A DNA stretch of 64,000 bases from Ancylobacter polymorphus (GTDB lineage Bacteria; Pseudomonadota; Alphaproteobacteria; Rhizobiales; Xanthobacteraceae). Shown here piece by piece: positions 33,757-43,178 of the stretch. Made by a program: the position numbers and the translations under genes. Location: assembly GCF_022836935.1 (NCBI RefSeq), contig NZ_CP083239.1, forward strand, positions 2,494,001-2,558,000, in the 5' to 3' direction. A model generated the notes under the pieces. That model was not told where the DNA came from and did no database searches. It saw nothing but the letters and a program-made list of their open reading frames with translations. Within the stretch, counting starts at the first letter, position 1. Each line of letters begins with the position of its first letter.

Positions 33757-34027
33757 GCGCTGCTGGCGCGGCGGGCGAGCCCGGAGCCTGCACCCTTCGA
33801 CGCGGCGGTTCTTCTCGTAAAGGTTGTGATTCTTTGGTGAGGCTTCGGTTCGTTCGCTGCGCGAAGAGTCGCGCCAGACACAAGAAAGGATTTTATCTCA
33901 ATGGCTTGTGGCGACGCGCGCGTCGTCTGCGGGGCGGCGCTCAGTTAAAAATCCCTGATTGCGCTCATTGACGGTACAACTCTGGGGTGCCAATCTACCT
34001 TTCGCGGCAGGAGCGCGGGGGCGGTGG

Positions 34028-35743
34028 ATGGTGCGGAAGAATGTGAGCCTTGCGGACAGGGACGGTCTGCTGGCCTTCCCCGCGCCACCCGGTCCGGCGC
34101 CGGGGGATCCGGCTCCTCTCGTTCACTGGGATTTTCATACATTCAACGACACGCACCTTCCGCCGCCGAGCGATGAGTACAAGTACGTTCCGGTATCATG
34201 TCCACTCTTCAAGTACGAGCCCGATTTCGAGGATGTAAAGCAGGGCGATATCGGTGACTGTTATCTGCTGTCAGCGATAAATTCGATGATCCGTGTGAAG
34301 AATGCGAATTTCTTCTACGAGATGATAGGTGTCGCCGCGGATCGTTTGCATGTGCATGTGCGGTTCTATGTGGAGAATGCCGGCGCGATAGTCCCCGTCA
34401 TCGTTCAGGTCCAGCGTACGATACTGAAGAAGGTCAACGGCGACCACGTCGTCGATCTGCAGCACCACAGCGCGGTCTGGCCGTATTTCGTCGAAAAGGC
34501 CTACGCTTTCTTTCGGGCCTATTATTTGCAACCACTGCTCCGGCAAGTGCAGATCAAGATCCCCGATCCGACCAAGCCCCAGCCAGCGCTGCCGCCCTGG
34601 CCGTTCGACAGGGCAACCCGTCCGGCGCCGGACCCCGGCCACCGGTATTTCGTCAACTATGTCGAGGCGCTGAAAGGCGGCAATTGTGGGCGCGCCTACC
34701 AACATCTCACGGGCGAAAAGACGGAAGATGCAACGGCCGACATAGAAGTTCCCGGCCCGAACGGCACGGTATGGATGGATATGAGGGACTATCGCGGCGC
34801 GCTGCTCCGCTGCGTTCTCGACGAGAGTCTCGAAAATCCGTTCGCCGAAACCTGGGATGCGACCTTCGACCGGTTCATTGGCGTGTTGGGCCGCACAGTG
34901 TCGGGCCTGACGACCTCCCTCGCGGTTCCCGCCGTGCCGGTGAACGACATCGTCGTGCGAGCCGCGATCAAGCAGCACATCGCGGACACGCGAAAGGCGA
35001 ACCACTCCGTCGTCGTCGATTTGATCGGGATGCTCGACAAGAAAAAGAAGCTGATGCGGGAGGTGCGGAGCACCGACGTTCGGCCGTTCCTCGCGCGCAT
35101 GGTCCGGATGCCCGTATCTCTTGCCGCGAGTGAAATGGAGGACATTGATTTCGGCACGTTGCTCCTGGAGTTCGTCAGGAAGTCATTTCCGGGCAAGCGG
35201 GGAACGGGCGAATACACGGATTACCATGAAGCGCTCTTCACGCGGCTGACCGCAGCTTGCACCGCGCAGCCCCCCAGGGCGGCTTTCGCATCCACCCGCA
35301 ACGTCTTGTATATCCTTGATCTCCTTGATCTTGGCCTCGATATCTACGTAACGGAAAGTCAGCGCAAAGGACTTGTTCCTGGTCATGCTTACGAAATATC
35401 CGGAACCTCAAAAACAACCGTCAGAAGTGCAAAGGGTTACGTTGATTTGCGTTTCGTTTTATTGCGAAATCCTTGGGGTCGATATGTTAGATCCTACAAA
35501 ATAAAATTCGAAAATGTCGATGGAGTGGACGTCGTAAAATCCATTTCGGCAAACGAAGGCGCAGAATTCGCCGATCCTCCTGAAGATTCGCTTTCAATAC
35601 TCGCAGCGCAGGGGATGGGGCTAATGGAGATGGCTGAGCAAATGCAGGCTCTTGCGTCGCAGCAGGTGCGGCGTAGTCCCGTGTTTCCCGTCGAACTCTC
35701 CGACATCACCAAGTTCTTCGATCGGGTGCAGCTCGGCGTCTGA
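34028..35743 (+). CDS. Calpain-like (C2) cysteine protease
   Basis: 571 residues from the ATG at 34028; a TTG at 33959 would add 23. Calpain catalytic residues are all present: VKQGDIGDCYLLSA holds the oxyanion Gln72 and nucleophile Cys78, VPGHAYEISG the His453, and LRNPWGRY the Asn481. The PYFVEKAYAFFRAY helix and GRAYQHLTGEKTEDA match the calpain core between them. Cys and His are 375 residues apart versus about 157 in mu-calpain, so there is a large insertion (roughly residues 260-430, containing MLDKKKKLMREV). No signal peptide or membrane helix is visible, so a cytosolic protease is likely. Base composition is less GC-rich than neighbouring genes. Followed 42 bases later by the broken beta-rich gene; no autoinhibitory or calcium-binding domain was recognised. 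Confidence 0.8.
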   Translation: MVRKNVSLADRDGLLAFPAPPGPAPGDPAPLVHWDFHTFNDTHLPPPSDEYKYVPVSCPLFKYEPDFEDVKQGDIGDCYLLSAINSMIRVKNANFFYEMIGVAADRLHVHVRFYVENAGAIVPVIVQVQRTILKKVNGDHVVDLQHHSAVWPYFVEKAYAFFRAYYLQPLLRQVQIKIPDPTKPQPALPPWPFDRATRPAPDPGHRYFVNYVEALKGGNCGRAYQHLTGEKTEDATADIEVPGPNGTVWMDMRDYRGALLRCVLDESLENPFAETWDATFDRFIGVLGRTVSGLTTSLAVPAVPVNDIVVRAAIKQHIADTRKANHSVVVDLIGMLDKKKKLMREVRSTDVRPFLARMVRMPVSLAASEMEDIDFGTLLLEFVRKSFPGKRGTGEYTDYHEALFTRLTAACTAQPPRAAFASTRNVLYILDLLDLGLDIYVTESQRKGLVPGHAYEISGTSKTTVRSAKGYVDLRFVLLRNPWGRYVRSYKIKFENVDGVDVVKSISANEGAEFADPPEDSLSILAAQGMGLMEMAEQMQALASQQVRRSPVFPVELSDITKFFDRVQLGV

Positions 35744-35785
35744 GCGCCTTTTCGCAATGTGACGTGTTCAGCAAAGGGCGAGGCC

Positions 35786-36529
35786 ATGGCCGGCGGCAAT
35801 GAGGGGATAAAGGCGGACAACGTCATTCCCCTGTCGAAGATCGACCCGGAACGGTTCGAGGCGCTGGGGTTGACGGATCATGGCTGCGCCCAGTTGGACG
35901 TGTGGCTGGCCGCGCTTGGCGAGAGCGGCGGGGCCGTCTCCGCGCGGCAATTCGAACTGCCGGTCTATGCCAAGGGCGGGGGGCGCACCACCGCCACGCG
36001 CGTGTTCGTCGCCTCCCGCGAAACGCGCGAGGTGTGGCGTCCCGGCGACGCCTATGCCGCGCTCAAACCCGCGCAGGCCGCCATCGACAAGGCGCACGTG
36101 GAACTTCTCCGTCAATGCCAGGACGAGCTTCGATCTCGGCCGGGCGCTTCGGCCGCTGGCGGCGGAAATCGGCTTCGAGCCACCGTTCCAAGACGGCAGC
36201 CTCACCGTCACCGGCGTGGTCGGCGCCCTGCGGCTCGGGGCCGAAGGCACCCGGATCGCACTCAGTTTCGCGTTCAAGACCAAGGACGGCGATTTCCGCC
36301 TCACTCTGGTGCGGCGCGCCAGCTGTCGGGGGAAAAGGCCGGCTGGGAGTACAGCCTCAGAATGGGTCCGGCAACCATCGACTTCCGCAGCCTGCCGGTT
36401 GTCGGCGGGGCGATCGGTGCGGCGGCGGACGCCTTCGCCAAGAGCGGGGGCAAGAAGGCGGTCGGCATCGATGCCCTGCGGGTCGGCGTGCTCTCCACGC
36501 TTGAGGAACCGGTCTCAACCGCCGGGTGA
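35786..36529 (+). pseudogene. Unrecognised protein, two compensating frameshifts
   Basis: An ATG-started frame (MAGGNEGIKADNVIPLSK) reads well to about 36100. The coding signal then moves to another frame (NFSVNARTSFDLGRALRPL to FAFKTKDGDFRLTL) and returns to the first frame near 36319 (LSGEKAGWEYSLRMGP), ending at 36529. One extra base near 36101 and one missing base near 36319 explain this. The repaired product would be about 247 residues, mostly beta-strand-like, without signal peptide, and I recognise no family. Its 3' end overlaps the next gene's GTG start (GTGA). It may be a recent pseudogene or contain sequencing errors. Confidence 0.6.
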
Positions 36530-37613
36530 TCGTACCCGCCATCGGCGAGGTGGCGGCGTTTCCGCTGGTGGCGTTGGCGATGCAGGAGAACTCCGGCGGC
36601 GCCAAGCCTTCGGCCATGGAGATGCTGAACACGCTGGAGCGGCACCTGCCCTTCACGCGCAGGCGCGTCGCAACCTCGCCCTCGTCGCCGCCACCGTCCG
36701 ACTCCAGAGGCTGTTCGACGCCGCCGGAATCGAGGTGATCTTCTTCAAGGGTGCGCTGGTCGGGCAGCGCGCCTATGGCTCGCTCGCGGTCAAGCACGGC
36801 AAGGACATCGACTTTCTGGTGCCGCCGGAGGACCTCGCGGCGACCTTTGCCCTGCTCGCCGGGGAAGGCTACCAGCCGGTCTTTCCCGCGGCGCCGCTGA
36901 CGGCGGCCAGGATCGACGCGCTACGGGACTTCCAGATCGAGGCGGTGATGGTCGATCCCACGCGCGGCGTGCAATTGGAGCCGCATTGGCGGTTGACCGA
37001 GAACCGTCGGCTGCTGCCTCTCGGCCCGCTTCGGGCGGGGGCCGGCAAGCGCGAGAGCCTCGGCGGCGTGCCAATTCGCGGCTTTCATCCCGACGATGAG
37101 TTCGCCTATCTCTGCGTCCACGGCGTGCGCAGCGGCTGGTTTCGGCTGAAATGGCTGGCCGATCTTCATGCCCTGCTGGCAGGGCATGCGGAGGAGGAGC
37201 GGCTGCGCCTCTATCGCCACGCCGTAGGTCGGGGGGCGGGGCCGGCGGCCCTGCTGGCCTATGGCCTGTGCCGCGACCTGTTCGCGCTGCCGGTGCCGGC
37301 CGCGCTGGCCCGTGCGGTCGAGGCGCCGCTGCAACGGGCCATGCGCAGGCTCTGCCATGCGTCACTCGGCGCCAACCATCCGCAGACCTCGTTAGGCCAG
37401 GTGCTCGTGCTGCCCATGCTGCATGCGGTGGCCTGCGGGCCCGCGCACATCGGCAGCGAGTTCCTGCGCTGGGGGGTAAACGGCCAGGATGTGCTGGAAC
37501 TGCCGCTGCCGCGCTACCTGTTTTTTCTCTATCCGCTGCTGCGCCTGCCGCTCTGGGCCGGCCGGCAGATCGCGGGGAGAGGCATGTTCAGTAGCACGGG
37601 GCGTGCCCCGTGA
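36526..37613 (+). CDS. NTP_transf_5-type nucleotidyltransferase, one frameshift near the N terminus
   Basis: Begins at a GTG overlapping the previous stop. The first about 43 codons (VPAIGEVAAFPLVALAMQEN) lie in one frame; after about 36655 the coding frame shifts by one base to the frame running to 37613. The main part shows the nucleotidyltransferase signature FFKGALVGQRAYGSLAVKHG, KDIDFLV (the D-x-D metal motif), then FQIEAVMVDPTRGVQLEPHW. This is the NTP_transf_5 pattern found as an accessory enzyme in lasso-peptide and other RiPP clusters, where it is thought to modify a peptide or protein. The last 4 bases overlap the exporter gene. Roughly 360 residues when repaired. Confidence 0.65.
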
Positions 37614-39298
37614 GACGGCAACCCGTCGACGCGGCGCTGCTCGTCGCCTTCCTGCGGGCTCTCGCACAGTCCGCACGCGGGCGCGGGGCGCTCAGCATCG
37701 CCCTCATCATTGGCGGGGCGATGGTGGAAAGCGTCGGGCTCGTTCTGCTCATCCCGGTCCTGCAGTTGCTCACCGACCGTGAGGGGCTCGTCTCCCTCTG
37801 GTTCGCCGAATGGCGCCGCGAAAGGCTGTTGCTGCTCCTTCTCGCGGCTTTCCTGCTGGCGATGACGGCGCGGGCCTTTCTCCTCTATGCGCGCGACCGG
37901 CTGTTGTGGCGGGTGGAGAACGACTTCGTCGACGGCCAGCGCGCGCGACTGGTGCAGGGGCTGGCCTCCGCGCGCTGGGCGTCGCTGGCCTCGGTGCGTC
38001 ACGCGGAAATCCAGAGCGTCCTGTCGACGGAGATGATCCGGCTGGCCATGGCTGTCCGGCTGTTCGTGCAGATCGGTGTGGCCGCGCTGCTGGTGCTGGT
38101 GCAGGGGGGGCTGGCCATCTATGTGGCGCCGGCTCTGGCCGGCACCCTGCTCGCGGCCGTGGCCGCGGCGGGCGTCGCCTTTTCCGGCCTGCAGCGGGCC
38201 GGCGCCCTGGGACACGATCTCGCCCGCTCCAGCCTTAACCAGATGCAGACGATGGGAAGTCTCCTGTCGGGGCTCAAGGCGGCACTGGCGCAGAACCTTC
38301 AGTACCGCTTCCTGCGCGACTTCCGCGACACGCTCGGCGAGGCACGCGGCAACCGGCGGCGCTTCTCCGAACGGCAGGCGCGGCTCCGGCTGGTGTTCGG
38401 CATCGGATCGGCCGTCTGCGCTTGCCTGGTGGTGGCAGGTGGCGCGCTGGTGCTGGAGATGCCGACGCCGGCGCTGATCCTGCTCGTGCTGATCTGCGCC
38501 CGCCTCGCCGGACCGGTGCTGAACCTGCAGCAGGCGATGCAGCAGTTCGCCTATTCCCTGCCCTCCTTCGCCGCCGTCGCGGCCCTGGAGGCGCAGCTGG
38601 AGGCGCCCGCTGCAGGGGCGGTGGAAGCTCAGCGGATACTGCCGGGGGCCGTCGAACTGCGGGCTGTGCATCGGCTCCATGGCGAAGGGGCCGGCCTCGC
38701 CGGCGTCGATCTCGTCATTAACCCGGCAGAACGGATCGCGGTCACCGGCGCCTCGGGCGCGGGCAAGACGACGCTGCTCGACGTGCTGGCCGGGCTGACG
38801 GCGCCGGACGGGGGCGCGGTTCTGGTAGGCGGCTCCACGCTTGATGTCACCGCCCTGCCGGCCTGGCGCGAGCGTGTCGCCTATGTCGTGCAGGAACCCT
38901 ATCTGTTCCGTGACAGCGTGCGCGCCAATGTGACGGCCGATACACCCTGTGACGACGCCGCGCTCTGGTCGGTGCTTGAGCTTGTGGGTGCCGACACGCT
39001 GGTGCGGCGCCTGGAGCGCGGGGTCGACACGCTCATCGGCGAAGGCGGCGCCGTGCTCTCCGGCGGGGAGCGCCAGCGCCTGGCCCTTGCCCGCGCCATT
39101 TTGCGGCGCCCGCGCCTGCTCATGCTCGACGAGGCCACCAACGCTCTCGACCTGCCCTCGGAGAGGCTTCTGCTGCAACACCTCTTTGCTCTCGCTCCGC
39201 GCCCGGCCGTGCTGATGGTGACGCACAGGCGCGAGAATCTGGACCTGTTCGACCGGGTTCTGGAGCTGCGGGAGGGTCGGCTGCTGCCCTTGGGATGA
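37610..39298 (+). CDS. ABC exporter with fused membrane and ATPase domains
   Basis: 562 residues, GTG start overlapping the preceding stop. Residues 1-310 form a six-helix exporter membrane domain (ALSIALIIGGAMVESVGLVLL and following). The ATPase domain follows: Walker A TGASGAGKTTLL, Q-loop YVVQEPYLF, signature LSGGERQRLALARA, Walker B RLLMLDEATNAL and His VTHRR. There is no N-terminal C39 peptidase, so any leader cleavage must be done elsewhere; the calpain-like protease is the nearest candidate. The product of the operon is presumably the exported substrate, but none was identified. Confidence 0.82.
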   Translation: MRRQPVDAALLVAFLRALAQSARGRGALSIALIIGGAMVESVGLVLLIPVLQLLTDREGLVSLWFAEWRRERLLLLLLAAFLLAMTARAFLLYARDRLLWRVENDFVDGQRARLVQGLASARWASLASVRHAEIQSVLSTEMIRLAMAVRLFVQIGVAALLVLVQGGLAIYVAPALAGTLLAAVAAAGVAFSGLQRAGALGHDLARSSLNQMQTMGSLLSGLKAALAQNLQYRFLRDFRDTLGEARGNRRRFSERQARLRLVFGIGSAVCACLVVAGGALVLEMPTPALILLVLICARLAGPVLNLQQAMQQFAYSLPSFAAVAALEAQLEAPAAGAVEAQRILPGAVELRAVHRLHGEGAGLAGVDLVINPAERIAVTGASGAGKTTLLDVLAGLTAPDGGAVLVGGSTLDVTALPAWRERVAYVVQEPYLFRDSVRANVTADTPCDDAALWSVLELVGADTLVRRLERGVDTLIGEGGAVLSGGERQRLALARAILRRPRLLMLDEATNALDLPSERLLLQHLFALAPRPAVLMVTHRRENLDLFDRVLELREGRLLPLG

Positions 39299-39379
39299 GC
39301 TCGTCGATCATTCTCCCGATGTTGCGACGCAGCATCCTGACCGCTACGGTGCCCGCCCCCGGTTCCAGAAGGCGCGCCC

Positions 39380-40528
39380 ATGCCCTCCAAGATCCCGTCT
39401 CCCGCATCGGCATCCGGTTCGACCACCGCCCGGAAGCCGCGACCAGGCGGCCGGCGGCGGTCTCAGCCCAGCGCGGCGCATGAGCCGGAAGCGGGACAGG
39501 CGCCCGCCTCGGCGCGCGGCCCGGTGCGGGTCGAACTCGCTTTGCAGGGCGGCGGCTCGCATGGCGCCTTCACCTGGGGCGTGCTCGACCGGCTGCTGGA
39601 AGAAGACTGGCTCAGCATCGAAGGTGTTTCCGGCACCTCCGCCGGGGCGATGAACGCGGCGGTGCTGGCGGACGGCTTTGCCGCTGGCGGGCGGGAGGGC
39701 GCACGGGCGGCGCTCGACGCCTTCTGGCACAATGTCGCCGAGGCGGCGCGCTTCAGCCCGTTCCAGCGCGGTCCTCTCGATGTGCTGCTCGGGCGCTGGA
39801 CGCTCGACCATTCGCCGCTCTTCGTCGCCCTCGACCTGATGTCGCGGCTCTACTCGCCCTATGATCTCAACCCGACCGGCGCCAACCCGCTGCGTGCCGT
39901 GCTGGAGAAGGTGATCGAGTTCGAGCGGCTGCGCACCTCGCCGATCAAGCTCTTCATCACCGCCACCAATGTACGCACCGGGCGGGGACGCGTTTTCCGC
40001 AATGCCGAGATCACGCCGGAGGTGCTGCTCGCTTCCGCCTGCCTGCCCACCCTGTTCCAGGCGGTGGAAATCGACGGCGACAGCTATTGGGACGGCGGCT
40101 ATTCCGGCAACCCGACCATGACGCCGCTGGTGCGCGAACTCGCGTCGGAGGACACGATCCTCGTCCCGATCAACCCGGTGGAGCGTCCCGGCACGCCGCG
40201 CACCGCCTATGAAATCCTCAACCGGCTGAACGAAGTCTCGTTCAATTCCGTGCTGATCAAGGAGCTGCGCATGATCGCCCTGCTGCGGCAGGTGGCCGAT
40301 CCCGGCAATTGCGAGGGCGCGCACTGGGCGCGGATGCGCATTCATGTCGTGCCCAACGGCGTGGTCGATCAACTCGGCTATTCTTCCAAGCTGAATGCCG
40401 AACGCGAATTCCTCGCCATGCTTCGGGAGGAGGGGCGCAAGGCGGCCGACGCCTTCCTCAAGGCCGATGGCGACAATATCGGCAAACGCTCTTCGGTCGA
40501 TCTCGACGCGCTGCTCGACGGCGTGTGA
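39380..40528 (+). CDS. Patatin-like phospholipase
   Basis: 382-residue lipid acyl hydrolase of the patatin fold. Oxyanion motif GGGSHGAF, nucleophile Ser in SGTSAGAMNA, and the dyad Asp in WDGGYSGNP are all present. The first about 45 residues are Pro/Arg/Ser-rich and poorly ordered, with no signal peptide, so it is probably cytoplasmic or translocated by a secretion system. It starts 81 bases after the exporter and is not clearly part of that operon. The distance between Ser and Asp motifs is normal for bacterial patatins. Confidence 0.85.
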   Translation: MPSKIPSPASASGSTTARKPRPGGRRRSQPSAAHEPEAGQAPASARGPVRVELALQGGGSHGAFTWGVLDRLLEEDWLSIEGVSGTSAGAMNAAVLADGFAAGGREGARAALDAFWHNVAEAARFSPFQRGPLDVLLGRWTLDHSPLFVALDLMSRLYSPYDLNPTGANPLRAVLEKVIEFERLRTSPIKLFITATNVRTGRGRVFRNAEITPEVLLASACLPTLFQAVEIDGDSYWDGGYSGNPTMTPLVRELASEDTILVPINPVERPGTPRTAYEILNRLNEVSFNSVLIKELRMIALLRQVADPGNCEGAHWARMRIHVVPNGVVDQLGYSSKLNAEREFLAMLREEGRKAADAFLKADGDNIGKRSSVDLDALLDGV

Positions 40529-40644
40529 GGCGCGGCCCGGCTTGCCATGGCCGGCACCGGGGTGGCACCTAGGGCGCTGACCGGGCGCCGAGCGCCAAGG
40601 ATGTCATGCAAAAGGGTGCCTGAAGGCGCCGAGGCGGAGTGACC

Positions 40645-41850
40645 ATGCCGGCGATCGAGATTTCGGGTCTGCTCACCTTCACCATCGCCATCGTGGTGTT
40701 TTTCGCCGGTTCCGGCATCAACCGGGCGATTCCGCCGCTCGGCCGGTTCAACATCCCCGAGGCGGTGACCGGCGGGCTGCTGGCGGCGCTGGCGACGCTG
40801 ATCGCCTACCGCGTCTTCGACACCGCCATCGTGTTCGATCTCGCCGCGCGGGACATGCTGCTGCTGTATTTCTTCACCGGCATCGGCCTCAATGCCCGGC
40901 TCGACGACCTCGTGGCCGGCGGGCGGCCGCTGTTGATCCTGCTCGCGCTCACCGTGCTCTATCTCGTCATCCAGAACCTGATCGCCCTCGGTGCCGTGAG
41001 CCTGCTCGACCTGCCCGAGGGGCTTGCCGTCTTCCTCGGCTCGGCCTCGCTCATCGGCGGGCATGGCACCACCATCGCCTGGGCGCCGCTGATCGCGGAG
41101 CGCTTCGGCGTCGCCAATGCGCTGGAGGTAGGCATCGCCGTGGCGACGCTCGGCCTCGTGCTGGCGAGCCTCGCTGGCGGGCCCATCGCCCGCTATCTCA
41201 TCGCCCGCCACCATCTCAGGAGCGAGCCGGGTCAGGAGGCTATCGTCGGCCTGCCGAAGCCAGTGAACGAGCGTGCGGATGACGACATCAGCCATGTCAG
41301 CCTGCTGCGCACCGTGCTGGTGCTCAACGTCGCCATCCTCATCGCCTTCGGGCTTGAGGAGGCGGTGGAGTGGACGGGGCTGAAGCTGCCCATGTTCGTG
41401 GTGTGCCTGCTGGTCGGCATCGCGCTCACCAACACCGTGCCGCGCCTGTTGCCGCGCCTCGCCTGGCCCACCCGGACGAGGGCGCTGGCGCTGCTCTCCG
41501 ATCTCGCGCTCAACATCTTCCTCGCCATGTCGCTGATGAGCATGCAGCTATGGAGCATTGGCGGGCTGGGCCTCGCTTTGGTGCTGGTGCTGGCGGTGCA
41601 GACGGTGGCGGCGGTGGCCTATATCGTCTTCGTGGTGTTCCCGGCGATGGGGCGCGACTACCAGGCGGCGGTGATCTCCGCCGGTTTCACCGGCATCAGC
41701 CTCGGGGCCACGCCGACCGCCATCGCCAATATGACCGCGGTGACCAAGGCGCATGGACCTTCGCCCCGCGCCTTCATCATCCTGCCGCTGGTCTCGGCCT
41801 TCTTCATCGACATCATCAACGCGGCGGCGATCGGCTTCCTGGCGCGCTGA
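40645..41850 (+). CDS. gltS: Sodium/glutamate symporter GltS
   Basis: 401-residue inner-membrane Na+-coupled glutamate carrier, the same length as E. coli GltS. About ten to twelve hydrophobic helices. The two inverted-repeat loops show SLIGGHGTTIAWAP and ISLGATPTAIANM, conserved in the family. CGGAG upstream supports the ATG at 40645 (a GTG two codons earlier is the alternative). It lies 9 bases tail to tail from the DUF900 gene. Confidence 0.88.
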   Translation: MPAIEISGLLTFTIAIVVFFAGSGINRAIPPLGRFNIPEAVTGGLLAALATLIAYRVFDTAIVFDLAARDMLLLYFFTGIGLNARLDDLVAGGRPLLILLALTVLYLVIQNLIALGAVSLLDLPEGLAVFLGSASLIGGHGTTIAWAPLIAERFGVANALEVGIAVATLGLVLASLAGGPIARYLIARHHLRSEPGQEAIVGLPKPVNERADDDISHVSLLRTVLVLNVAILIAFGLEEAVEWTGLKLPMFVVCLLVGIALTNTVPRLLPRLAWPTRTRALALLSDLALNIFLAMSLMSMQLWSIGGLGLALVLVLAVQTVAAVAYIVFVVFPAMGRDYQAAVISAGFTGISLGATPTAIANMTAVTKAHGPSPRAFIILPLVSAFFIDIINAAAIGFLAR

Positions 41851-41859
41851 CGCGGCGGT

Positions 41860-43077
41860 TCAGTCCGCCGCCGGGTCCTCGACCGTCTCGCTGAGCGTCT
41901 GGCCGAAGCGTTCGACCTGGCCCTGATAGGTGCGCCGCGTCTTGGGGTCGATGACGGCGATCGGCGCGCTGAGCGCGAGGCCGGCGGCACTGCCGACGGT
42001 CTGGCCGACCCCGATGGCACCGGCGGCGATGCGGTCGCCGAGACTGATCTCGGAATCGGTGACGGTCTGCCCGTTCACCAGCCGCTGGCCGATGAGCTGC
42101 ACCACCTCCGGCGAGGAGGCGAAGCGGCCGTGATTGAGCGAGTCGCCGCCACGCATGGCAGTGAGATCAATGACCACGATGCCGGATTTCTCCAGATCGG
42201 CGTAGTATTTCTGGGTGTCAATCAGCCCCAGCCGGTCCACGCCGCCGGCGATGCGGCGGGAAACCTGCAGCGCCCGGTCGTCCTGCGACACGAACAGGGT
42301 GAAGCGCGCCTGCGGCCCGTTCAGCGCCCGCCATTGCGAGGCGAACACGTCGACATCGACATCGGGCGAGGCGAGGATGACGTTGCGGATCTTGGCCGGC
42401 AGCTTGCCGCGCCGGATCGCCATCTGGCGCAGGCTTTCCATGGCGAGCCACGCCCCCATGGAATGGGCCATGATCGTCACGTCCTCGACGCGCGGATCGC
42501 TGGCGACCTGCCACACCGTCTCCTCGAAGGCGTCGCGCGAGAAGATCGTGCTTTCACGGTCGAAGAGATAGTCGAACACCCGGGCGCGGGAGGGCCAGGT
42601 GAACAGGACCGGAGCGACCTCCGATCCCGAATCATGCACGATCTGGGCGAAGCGGTAGACCGCGTCTTCAAAGCGGTTGTTGAAGCCGTGGACGAAGATC
42701 AGCACCCGCCGGCTCGGCGGCAGATGGCTGTCGAGCCAGCCCTTCGCCGCCTTCACATTCGGCAGCGGCTTGACCGAGAGCGTGGCGAAGTCGGTTTCCG
42801 GGTTGGGCGGCAGGCGGCGCGGCCACTGCACTTCGCCGATCTGGCGGCGGCTGTCCGGCGGGATGGAGACGGTGAAGGCGTCGAGCGACACGCCCGCGCC
42901 GCGCTCGCCGGTGTAGAGAATGCCGGCGTCGGTGGAGGGCTCGCGCGTGGTGGCGACGAGCAGATCGACCTTGGTGGTGTCGGGCGCGGCGGCCTCGACG
43001 GGGGTGAGCACGCCCACCGGCCGGTTCGAGCATCCCGCGCACAAGGCGAGAACCAACGCAACGATGACGAGACGCAT
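41860..43077 (-). CDS. DUF900-type alpha/beta hydrolase lipoprotein
   Basis: 405 residues from the ATG at 43077 (GGAGG four bases upstream). Residues 1-16 (MRLVIVALVLALCAGC) form a lipoprotein signal with lipobox LCAGC, so the protein is membrane anchored. The hydrolase core has RVLIFVHGFNNRF (oxyanion region) and the nucleophile Ser in MAHSMGAWL. The family is DUF900, of unknown substrate. The C terminus is an Ala/Gly-rich tail. Confidence 0.8.
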   Translation of the reverse strand: MRLVIVALVLALCAGCSNRPVGVLTPVEAAAPDTTKVDLLVATTREPSTDAGILYTGERGAGVSLDAFTVSIPPDSRRQIGEVQWPRRLPPNPETDFATLSVKPLPNVKAAKGWLDSHLPPSRRVLIFVHGFNNRFEDAVYRFAQIVHDSGSEVAPVLFTWPSRARVFDYLFDRESTIFSRDAFEETVWQVASDPRVEDVTIMAHSMGAWLAMESLRQMAIRRGKLPAKIRNVILASPDVDVDVFASQWRALNGPQARFTLFVSQDDRALQVSRRIAGGVDRLGLIDTQKYYADLEKSGIVVIDLTAMRGGDSLNHGRFASSPEVVQLIGQRLVNGQTVTDSEISLGDRIAAGAIGVGQTVGSAAGLALSAPIAVIDPKTRRTYQGQVERFGQTLSETVEDPAAD

Positions 43078-43178
43078 TCAGCCTCCGCAGGCCCCTGCCT
43101 GTGCCGAGTGCCAGCATTAGCGCGGCACCGTGTCAAAGGCGAGTCGTCGAGGCACGGCCGCGCCGACCGCTGAGCGCC

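Noticed and set aside
36526-39298. Complete lasso-peptide biosynthetic cluster
   Set aside because: Nucleotidyltransferase and exporter fit, but no asparagine-synthetase-like cyclase, PqqD-like or transglutaminase-like leader protease is encoded in the window.
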